This document shows positions 1 through 5,956 of a stretch of DNA of 6,723 bases, one piece after another. Under the pieces are notes generated by a model. It saw only the letters and a program-made list of their open reading frames with translations, was not told the origin of the DNA and made no database searches. The position numbers were made by a program, and so were the translations under genes. The stretch is from contig DONB01000246.1 of assembly GCA_003510325.1 (NCBI GenBank), positions 1,509 to 8,231 of the forward strand, in the 5' to 3' direction. This stretch comes from Thiobacillus sp. (lineage in GTDB: Bacteria > Pseudomonadota > Gammaproteobacteria > Burkholderiales > Thiobacillaceae). Positions within the stretch are counted from its first letter, which is position 1; each line of letters begins with the position of its first letter.

Positions 1-2
1 AG

Positions 3-395
3 CGGCAGGATGCCGAACTGATCAACTCGCAGAACTTCATGATCCGGCAGAAGGATCCGGACTGGTCGAACGTCGGCGAGCGCATCGCCACGGTCGAGAT
101 CGGCGGGCAGCCGCGGCAGGTGCGGCAGGCGAAGATGCGCGGCCGCAACGGCCAGCGCCTGCTGGTGTGGCAGTGGAACCTGATCGGCCAGCGCTCCACG
201 GTGAACGATCATGTCGACAAGCTGATCCTCGCGCTCGACCGCGTGCGGCTGCAGCGCGACGACGGCCTGTCGGTGCTGATCGCCACCCCCTACGAAGAAT
301 CGGAACGCGAAGCCGCGCTTGCGACGCTGGCACGATTTGCCGCCGACATGGAGCCCGCGATCGGGCGCACCCTCGATCAGGTTGACGGGAAGTGA
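3..395 (+). CDS. xrtA: EpsI-domain protein, C-terminal part (probably the C-terminus of exosortase A, XrtA); 5' end outside window
   Basis: The reading frame is open from the window edge and gives 130 residues before TGA. Seen: a compact alpha/beta tail with the segment LLVWQWNLIGQR, then a helix beginning STVNDHVDKL and the strand LSVLIATPYEE. This pattern is typical of the EpsI domain found with exosortases. Known: in exosortase A (EpsH/XrtA) systems the EpsI domain is often fused to the C-terminus of the membrane-embedded cysteine transpeptidase-like exosortase, which recognises PEP-CTERM sorting signals. The xrtA gene commonly lies directly before the TIGR03088 glycosyltransferase, as here. 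Inference: this is the periplasmic C-terminal domain of XrtA. A separate epsI gene is the alternative, because the catalytic transmembrane part is not in the window. The stop codon overlaps the next gene's GTG start by four bases (GTGA at 392-395), indicating translational coupling. Confidence 0.75.
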   Translation, partial: RQDAELINSQNFMIRQKDPDWSNVGERIATVEIGGQPRQVRQAKMRGRNGQRLLVWQWNLIGQRSTVNDHVDKLILALDRVRLQRDDGLSVLIATPYEESEREAALATLARFAADMEPAIGRTLDQVDGK

Positions 396-1516
396 CCGCA
401 CACATTGTGCATGTCGTTCACCGCTTCGACACCGGCGGCATGGAAAACGGCATGGTCAATCTGTTCAACACGCTGCCGCCGGAGCGCTATCGCCACACCG
501 TGGTGGCGCTCACCGACTTCAGCGACTTCCGCCATCGCATCACTGCCCAGCGGGTCGATTTCCATGCGCTGCATCGCGCCCCGGGTCACGGCCTCGGCTG
601 GACGGTGCGCTTGTGGAAGCTGCTGCGCCGGCTCAAGCCCGATCTGGTGCACACCCGCAACCTCGCCGCGCTGGAGGCGCAGTTCGTCGCCGCCGCTGCC
701 GGCATCCGCGCCACGGTGCACGGCGAGCATGGACGTGACGTCTTCGACCTGTATGGCCGCAACTGGAAATACAACCTGCTGCGCCGCGCCGCCCGCCCAT
801 TCGTGTCGAACTACATTGCGGTGAGCGAGGATCTCGAAACCTGGCTGCGCCTCGCCATCCACGTGCCGCCGCGCAAGATCCACCAGATCTACAATGGCGT
901 CGACAGCGAAAAATTCCGTCCGCGGACGGGGCCGCGGCCGGCGTTTGCCCACCCTGAAAGCGTCGTGTTCGGCTCGGTCGGACGGATGGTCGAGGTCAAG
1001 GACTACCCCACGCTCACCGCTGCGTTCATCCAGTTGATGCGCCAGCAGCCCGAGCGTTCGGAGCGCGCGCGCCTAGTCATCGTCGGCGACGGCCCGACGC
1101 GTGCGGCCTGCCTCGACCTGCTGCAGGGGGCCGGCCTCGCCCACCTGGCCTGGCTGCCGGGCGAGCGCCACGACATCGCGGACATCATGCAGATGCTGGA
1201 TGTCTTCGTGCTGCCCTCCAAAAACGAGGGCATCTCCAATACCATCCTGGAAGCGCTGGCGAGCGGCCTGCCGGTGATCGCCACCGCGGTGGGCGGCAAT
1301 GTCGAGTTGGTGGAAGACGGCGTTAACGGCATCCTGGTGCAGCCGGGCGACGTGGCCGGCATGGCACAGGCCTTGCTCGGGTATCTGGATGCGCCGGCAC
1401 GCATTGCCGAGCATGGGGCCAATGCGCGCCGGCATGCCGAGCAGCGCTTCAGCATCCCGGCCATGGCCGAGGCTTACGCCACGGTGTACGACCAGACGCT
1501 GGGGCGCTGGCGCTGA
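392..1516 (+). CDS. PEP-CTERM/XrtA-system glycosyltransferase, GT4 family (TIGR03088-like)
   Basis: This 374-residue GT-B glycosyltransferase probably transfers a sugar from a nucleotide donor to the lipid-linked exopolysaccharide precursor on the cytoplasmic face of the inner membrane. Seen: the N-terminal acceptor domain opens with HIVHVVHRFDTGGMENG, which holds the glycine-rich loop at G15-G16. VHGEHGRD at 109-116 is characteristic of this subfamily. The C-terminal donor domain starts near residue 190 with SVGRMVEVKD, carrying the donor-phosphate pair R198 and K203. NEGISNTILE supplies the E-x7-E pair E279 and E287, followed by ATAVGGNVELVEDG. The length fits the family. GTG at 392 was chosen because it places the first beta strand at residue 4 and overlaps the upstream stop (GTGA). 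Only a weak AGG at 379-381 serves as a ribosome site, so coupling to the upstream gene is likely. The donor and acceptor sugars cannot be read from the sequence. Confidence 0.95.
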   Translation: MTAHIVHVVHRFDTGGMENGMVNLFNTLPPERYRHTVVALTDFSDFRHRITAQRVDFHALHRAPGHGLGWTVRLWKLLRRLKPDLVHTRNLAALEAQFVAAAAGIRATVHGEHGRDVFDLYGRNWKYNLLRRAARPFVSNYIAVSEDLETWLRLAIHVPPRKIHQIYNGVDSEKFRPRTGPRPAFAHPESVVFGSVGRMVEVKDYPTLTAAFIQLMRQQPERSERARLVIVGDGPTRAACLDLLQGAGLAHLAWLPGERHDIADIMQMLDVFVLPSKNEGISNTILEALASGLPVIATAVGGNVELVEDGVNGILVQPGDVAGMAQALLGYLDAPARIAEHGANARRHAEQRFSIPAMAEAYATVYDQTLGRWR

Positions 1517-1545
1517 GGCGCCGTCAGGCAGCCCGAAATATCGAC

Positions 1546-1550
1546 AGGGA
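1546..1550 (+). promoter_or_regulatory. Weak ribosome binding site for the amidotransferase, in the only intergenic gap
   Basis: AGGGA ends 11 bases before the ATG at 1562, which is longer than ideal. It lies in the 45-base gap 1517-1561, the only true gap between genes in this window. I see no convincing -35/-10 pair and no T-tract terminator there, so transcription probably continues through from the upstream gene. Confidence 0.4.
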
Positions 1551-1561
1551 CGAGAACAACT

Positions 1562-3481
1562 ATGTGCGGCATTACCGGCATTTTCGATACCAGCGGCGTG
1601 AACGAGATATCGCGCGACCTGCTGCATCGCATGAACGAAACCCAGTTCCACCGCGGTCCCGACGAAGGCGGCCTGCATCTGGAGCCCGGGGTCGGACTGG
1701 GGCACCGGCGCTTGTCGATCATCGATCTGTCCACCGGTCAGCAGCCGCTGTTCAACGAGGACGGCTCGGTGGTCGTCGTGTTCAACGGCGAAATCTACAA
1801 TTTCCAGGAACTGGTGCCCGAGCTCGAAGCGCTCGGCCACACGTTCCGTACGCATTCCGACACCGAAGTCATCGTCCATGCCTGGGAGGCCTGGGGCGAG
1901 GCCTGCGTGGCGCGCTTTCGCGGCATGTTCGCCTTCGTTCTGTGGGACCGCACGCAGGAAACGCTGTTCGTGGTGCGCGACCGCTTCGGCGTCAAACCGC
2001 TGTATTACGCCTTTCTCGATACCGGTGAATTCATTTTTGGTTCCGAACTGAAGTCGCTGATGGTGCACCCCTGCATGACGCGCGACATCGATCCGCTGGC
2101 GGTCGAGGAGTATTTCGCCTACGGCTACGTGCCCGAGCCGCGCACCATTTTCAAGCGCGCGCACAAGCTGCCGCCGGGCTTCACGCTCACCCTCAAGCGC
2201 GGCGAGGCGCGCGCGCTGCCGAAGCAGTATTGGGACATGCCCTTCGAGCCGGTTGCGGTGAAGGACGAAGCGGCTGCGATGGACGAACTGGTCGAGCGCA
2301 TGAAGGAGTCGGTTCGCCTGCGCATGATCGCCGACGTGCCGCTCGGCGCCTTCCTGTCGGGTGGCGTCGATTCCAGCGCAGTGGTAGCGATGATGGCCAC
2401 GCAGTCGAGAACACCGGTGAACACCTGTTCGATCGGCTTCGACGATCCCGCTTTCAACGAAATCGAATTCGCCCAGCAGGTCGCCGACCGCTACCACACG
2501 CGGCATCACGTTGAGACCGTCGCTGCCGATGATTTCAGCCTGGTCGGAAAGCTTGCCGGGATCTACGATGAGCCCTACGCCGACTCGTCCGCGCTACCCA
2601 CTTACCGCGTCTGCGAACTGGCGCGCAAGCACGTGAAAGTCGCGCTATCCGGCGACGGCGGCGACGAGCATTTCGCCGGCTACCGCCGCTACCGCTGGTT
2701 CCGCTACGAGGAGCGCATGCGGTCGGTGATGCCGCTCGCGCTGCGGCGTCCGCTGTTCGGTGCGCTCGGCAAGCTGTATCCCAAGGCCGACTGGGCACCG
2801 AAAGTATTCCGAGCCAAGACCACCTTCGAGGCGCTGGCGCGCGACACCGTCGAAGGCTATTTCCACGGTGTCTCGCTGCTGTCCGACGCGCAAAGAAAGC
2901 TCCTGTTCTCGCCGGCATTCCGGCGCGAGTTGCAGGGCTACCAGGCGGTCGAAGTGCTGCGCCGCCATGCTGCGGTGGCGCCTACCGGCGACCCGCTGTC
3001 GCTGGTGCAGTATCTCGACATGAAGACCTACCTGGTCGGCGACATTCTCACCAAGGTCGACCGCGCCAGCATGGCGCATGCGCTCGAAGTGCGCGAGCCG
3101 CTGCTCGATCACGAACTGATGGGCTGGGTGTCCGGCCTGCCGGTCGACCTCAAGCTGCGCGGCACCGAGGGCAAATACCTGCTGAAGAAGGCGATGGAGC
3201 CCTATCTGCCGCACGACGTGCTGTACCGCAGGAAGATGGGCTTTTCGGTGCCGCTCGCCGCCTGGTTCCGCGGCCCGCTCTCCACCACCATCCGCAGCGT
3301 GGTGCTGGGCGAGCGACTGGCGTCCACCGGCATGTTCAACCAGGGCTTCCTGCGCGACGTCGTCGAAGCGCACCAGTCCGGCCGGCGCGATTATTCGGTG
3401 ATCCTGTGGACCGTGCTGATGTTCGACGCCTTCCTCGGCCAGGTGCTGGGCATGGACGAGACGGAAAGGCAGGCGGCATGA
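1562..3481 (+). CDS. XrtA/PEP-CTERM-system amidotransferase (asparagine-synthetase-like, glutamine-hydrolysing)
   Basis: This 639-residue protein is expected to hydrolyse glutamine in its N-terminal domain, channel the ammonia, and use ATP (AMP-forming) in its C-terminal domain to amidate a carboxylate. Seen: MCGITGIF fixes the start, because C2 becomes the N-terminal nucleophile once Met is removed. R50, N75-G76 and D100 match the glutamine-binding positions of class II amidotransferases such as E. coli AsnB. The synthetase half has the PP-loop SGGVDSS at 266-272, SGDGGDE at 363-369, and a conserved C-terminal KYLLKKA...RRKMGFSVP segment. Every catalytic motif is intact, so the enzyme is probably active. 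Known: it matches the exosortase A-associated amidotransferase 1 family (TIGR03108) in length and neighbours. Inference: given the flanking glycosyltransferases, the acceptor is more likely a sugar acid or another exopolysaccharide substituent than free aspartate. Its stop overlaps the next start (ATGA). Confidence 0.96.
   Translation: MCGITGIFDTSGVNEISRDLLHRMNETQFHRGPDEGGLHLEPGVGLGHRRLSIIDLSTGQQPLFNEDGSVVVVFNGEIYNFQELVPELEALGHTFRTHSDTEVIVHAWEAWGEACVARFRGMFAFVLWDRTQETLFVVRDRFGVKPLYYAFLDTGEFIFGSELKSLMVHPCMTRDIDPLAVEEYFAYGYVPEPRTIFKRAHKLPPGFTLTLKRGEARALPKQYWDMPFEPVAVKDEAAAMDELVERMKESVRLRMIADVPLGAFLSGGVDSSAVVAMMATQSRTPVNTCSIGFDDPAFNEIEFAQQVADRYHTRHHVETVAADDFSLVGKLAGIYDEPYADSSALPTYRVCELARKHVKVALSGDGGDEHFAGYRRYRWFRYEERMRSVMPLALRRPLFGALGKLYPKADWAPKVFRAKTTFEALARDTVEGYFHGVSLLSDAQRKLLFSPAFRRELQGYQAVEVLRRHAAVAPTGDPLSLVQYLDMKTYLVGDILTKVDRASMAHALEVREPLLDHELMGWVSGLPVDLKLRGTEGKYLLKKAMEPYLPHDVLYRRKMGFSVPLAAWFRGPLSTTIRSVVLGERLASTGMFNQGFLRDVVEAHQSGRRDYSVILWTVLMFDAFLGQVLGMDETERQAA
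3463..3469 (+). promoter_or_regulatory. Ribosome binding site for the TIGR04063-type glycosyltransferase, within the end of the amidotransferase
   Basis: GGAAAGG ends eight bases before the ATG at 3478. Together with the ATGA overlap it supports 3478 as the start, rather than the in-frame upstream codon at 3406, which would add 24 residues with no resemblance to the family's N-terminus. Confidence 0.65.
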
Positions 3482-4704
3482 GGATACTGCACGTCTTCGA
3501 CCATACCCTGCCGCTGCACTCCGGTTACACCTTCCGTAGCGCGGCGATCCTGCGCAACCAGCGGAAAATGGGCTGGGAGACCCATCACCTGTCCGGCCCC
3601 AAGCAGACCCATTGCGCCGCGATGGAAGAGGACGCCGACGGCCTGCATTTCTACCGCACGTCCAAACCGACGGGCCTGCTCGCCAGGCTGCCCGGCGGCG
3701 ATCCGTTCGCGGTGATGGGCGCAATCGAAAAGCGGCTGCTGTCGCTGGCGCGCGAATTGCGGCCCGACGTCATTCATGCCCATTCGCCGGTGCTCGATGC
3801 AGTGCCGGCGAACCGCGTCGGCCGCGCGCTCGACATCCCGGTCGTGTATGAAATCCGCGCCTTCTGGGAAGACGCCGCGGTCGACCACGGCAGCACGAAA
3901 GAAGGCAGTCTGCGTTATCGGCTGACCCGCGGACTGGAAACCTGGGCGGTGAAACATGCCGACGCCGTCACAGTTATCTGCGAAGGCCTGCGCAGCGACC
4001 TGGTCGCGCGCGGCATTGCGCCGAACAAGATCACCGTCATCCCCAATGCGGTCGACATCGAGAAATTTGAAATGGGCGGCAAGCCCGATCCCGAACTGAA
4101 GATGAAGCTCGGCCTCGGCACCAGCCGGGTGCTCGGCTTCATCGGCTCGTTCTATGCCTACGAAGGACTCGACCTGCTGCTCGATGCGCTACCGGCGATC
4201 CTGAAGCAGATGCCCGACGTGAAGGTGCTGCTGGTGGGGGGCGGCCCGCAGGACGCGGCGCTGAAGCGGCAGGTGATGGCGCTCGACCTGAAGGATCGCG
4301 TGGTGTTCACCGGACGCGTGCCGCATGAGGACGTGAATCGCTACTACGACCTGGTCGACGTGCTGGTGTATGCACGCCACCCGATGCGGCTGACCGATCT
4401 GGTCACGCCGCTGAAGCCGCTGGAGGCGATGGCGCAGGGGCGGCTGATGGTCGCATCCGACGTCGGCGGCCACAAGGAGCTGATCCAAGACGGCAAGACC
4501 GGCGTGCTGTTCCGTGCCGGCCATGCCGGCGACCTCGCCAGCAAGGTGGTGGCGCTGCTGAAATACGAACAGGGCTGGGACAGCATGAGGCGGAACGGCC
4601 GCCAGTTCGTCGAGAGCGAGCGCAACTGGGCCGCCAGCGTCGCGCGTTATCGTGGCGTCTATGGCAGCCTGGTCAAGCCGGCGATGGAGGCTGCACTTGG
4701 CTGA
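3478..4704 (+). CDS. PEP-CTERM/exosortase A-associated glycosyltransferase, GT4 family (TIGR04063, Daro_2409-like)
   Basis: This 408-residue GT-B enzyme is expected to extend the exopolysaccharide repeat unit at the inner membrane. Seen: the N-terminus MRILHVFDHTLPLHSGYTFR with its LPLHSGY signature, then VIHAHSPVLDAVP and VVYEIRAFWED in the acceptor domain, and VIPNAVDIEKF at the domain junction. The donor domain reads GFIGSFYAYEGLDLL, then VLLVGGGPQ, then a loop RLTDLVTPLKPLEAMAQG ending in the conserved E316, followed by ASDVGGHKELI. Oddities compared with canonical GT4 enzymes: the usual Arg/Lys donor pair is replaced by S224 and E229. The first acid of the E-x7-E motif is also not at its usual spacing: L308 sits there and D307 is the nearest acid. 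As I recall, both traits occur in this subfamily, so they are probably not damage. The gene starts inside the amidotransferase stop (ATGA) with a reasonable ribosome site, so the two are coupled. Substrates are unknown. Confidence 0.94.
   Translation: MRILHVFDHTLPLHSGYTFRSAAILRNQRKMGWETHHLSGPKQTHCAAMEEDADGLHFYRTSKPTGLLARLPGGDPFAVMGAIEKRLLSLARELRPDVIHAHSPVLDAVPANRVGRALDIPVVYEIRAFWEDAAVDHGSTKEGSLRYRLTRGLETWAVKHADAVTVICEGLRSDLVARGIAPNKITVIPNAVDIEKFEMGGKPDPELKMKLGLGTSRVLGFIGSFYAYEGLDLLLDALPAILKQMPDVKVLLVGGGPQDAALKRQVMALDLKDRVVFTGRVPHEDVNRYYDLVDVLVYARHPMRLTDLVTPLKPLEAMAQGRLMVASDVGGHKELIQDGKTGVLFRAGHAGDLASKVVALLKYEQGWDSMRRNGRQFVESERNWAASVARYRGVYGSLVKPAMEAALG
4686..4690 (+). promoter_or_regulatory. 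Strong Shine-Dalgarno site that selects a TTG start for the third glycosyltransferase
   Basis: GGAGG lies six bases before an in-frame TTG at 4697-4699. The nearest in-frame ATG codons upstream (4652 and 4661) would add 12-15 residues rich in Arg and Trp that look like an out-of-frame reading of the previous gene. Downstream, the next possible start is a GTG at 4739, inside the first beta strand. The TTG is therefore the best-supported start. Confidence 0.75.
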
Positions 4705-5956
4705 GCATCGCACCGTCGCCGACCGCATCGACCTGATCGTGTTCAGTGCGCTGTTCCCCAGCGCGGTACGCCCCGGCGCGGGCATCTTCATTCGCGAGCG
4801 CATGTTCAGGGTCGCGCAGCATCGGCCACTTGCCATCGTCTCGCCGCAACCCTGGTTTCCCGGGCAGTCGCTGATCCGCCGGCTACGTCCCGGCTATCGC
4901 CCGCAGGCCCCGGCACTCGAAATCCAGCAGGGCATCCGCGTCTACCATCCGCGTTTTCTGGCGGTCCCCGGCGTGCTGCGCCGCTTCGATGGCTGGTCGA
5001 TGGCGATCGCCAGCATGAATGTGATGCGGCGGCTGAAGCGGCAGGGCGCACGCCTGATCGATGCCCATTTCACCTACCCCGACGGTGAAGCCGCTACCCG
5101 CCTGGGACGCTGGCTCGATCTTCCGGTGACCCTCACCCTGCGCGGCACCGAAGTGCCGCACAGCAAGAATCCCGTGTTGCGCCCGCGTCTGGAACGCACC
5201 CTGAAAGCGGCCGCCCGGGTGTTCTCCGTGTCCGACTCCCTGCGTCGGCTGGCGATCGAACTCGGCGCGGCGGCACAGAAAACCGAGGTCATCGGCAACG
5301 GTGTCGACATTGCGCGCTTCCATCCGGTGGATCGCGCCGCTGCGCGCGACCAATATGGCCTGCCGCAGGATGCCCGGGTGCTGATCTCGGTCGGCGGCCT
5401 GGTCGAGCGCAAGGGCATGCACCGCGTCATCGACTGTCTGCCGGCGCTGATCGGGCGCCATCCCGGCCTGCACTACCTCGTCGTCGGCAGCGGCGGCCCC
5501 GAAGGCGACATGCGCGCCGAGCTCGATGCCCAGGTGGCACGGCTGGGGCTGGCCGGGCGCGTGCATTTTCTCGGTGCGCTGCCGCCGGACGAACTGAACG
5601 TCCCGCTGTCCGCGGCCGACGTTTTCGTTCTGTCGACCCGCAACGAAGGCTGGGGCAACGTCTTTCTCGAAGCCATGGCCTGCGGCCTGCCAGTGGTCTC
5701 GACCGACGTTGGCGGCAACGCCGAGGTGGTATGCCGCTCCGAACTCGGCACGATCGTTCCGTTCGGCGATGCACCGGCGCTCACCGCTGCGCTCGACGAC
5801 GCCCTGGTCCGTGAATGGGACCGTGCCGCCATACTCGACTATGCCCATGCCAACCAGTGGGACAAGCGGGTGGCGCAACTTCTGCGCGCTTTCGAGCCTC
5901 TGCTTGACCAATCATCTGCTGCCGCCCAGTCTTCTCCGGCAGCCTCCGAACGATGA
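4697..5956 (+). CDS. Glycosyltransferase family 4 protein, exopolysaccharide cluster
   Basis: Starting from TTG this is a 419-residue GT-B glycosyltransferase, probably cytoplasmic or peripheral to the inner membrane. Seen: an N-terminal strand DLIVFSALFPS followed by a Gly-rich segment (RPGAGIFIRERM, 25-36). DAHFTYPDG begins at D122, LRGTE is at 148-152, and VIGNGVDIARFHP marks the junction to the donor domain. That domain reads SVGGLVERKG, with K239 kept but G234 in the place of the usual donor-binding Arg. It continues with YLVVGSGGPEG and NEGWGNVFLEA, which gives the E-x7-E pair E317 and E325, then STDVGGNAEVV. The last 20 or so residues are Ala/Ser/Gln-rich and look like a disordered tail. 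The gene overlaps the previous one by eight bases and the next by four. I do not recognise a specific XrtA-core family, so it is probably a variable glycan-specific gene. Donor and acceptor cannot be deduced. Confidence 0.92.
   Translation: MAEHRTVADRIDLIVFSALFPSAVRPGAGIFIRERMFRVAQHRPLAIVSPQPWFPGQSLIRRLRPGYRPQAPALEIQQGIRVYHPRFLAVPGVLRRFDGWSMAIASMNVMRRLKRQGARLIDAHFTYPDGEAATRLGRWLDLPVTLTLRGTEVPHSKNPVLRPRLERTLKAAARVFSVSDSLRRLAIELGAAAQKTEVIGNGVDIARFHPVDRAAARDQYGLPQDARVLISVGGLVERKGMHRVIDCLPALIGRHPGLHYLVVGSGGPEGDMRAELDAQVARLGLAGRVHFLGALPPDELNVPLSAADVFVLSTRNEGWGNVFLEAMACGLPVVSTDVGGNAEVVCRSELGTIVPFGDAPALTAALDDALVREWDRAAILDYAHANQWDKRVAQLLRAFEPLLDQSSAAAQSSPAASER

Noticed and set aside
1509..1522. Small hairpin (GGCGC, TGAG loop, GCGCC) around the first glycosyltransferase's stop codon, considered as a terminator
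   Set aside because: The stem is only five base pairs, there is no following T-tract, and such short matches are common at this G+C. Co-transcription into the amidotransferase is more plausible.
1073..2509. Long minus-strand open frame (478 codons) across the first glycosyltransferase and the amidotransferase
   Set aside because: It lies antisense to two genes with complete family motifs, and its translation is low-complexity and rich in Arg, His, Gln and Gly with no recognisable domain. Such frames arise from codon bias in high-G+C DNA.
3406..3477. Upstream ATG extension of the second glycosyltransferase by 24 residues
   Set aside because: The added residues overlap the amidotransferase coding sequence out of frame and do not resemble the family's N-terminus, which begins MRILHVFDH at 3478.
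1562..3481. Housekeeping asparagine synthetase B (asnB)
   Set aside because: The fold and catalytic residues are shared, but the protein is longer than E. coli AsnB and lies between XrtA-associated glycosyltransferases, matching the exosortase-associated amidotransferase family. A true role in asparagine synthesis cannot be fully excluded without a phylogeny.
2645..3724. Minus-strand open frame of 359 codons across the amidotransferase/glycosyltransferase junction
   Set aside because: It is antisense to well-supported genes, shows Arg-rich composition and has no motifs, so it is a shadow frame.
4883..5911. Minus-strand open frame of 342 codons opposite the third glycosyltransferase
   Set aside because: It has the same shadow character: the plus strand encodes all the GT4 motifs here, while the minus frame shows none.
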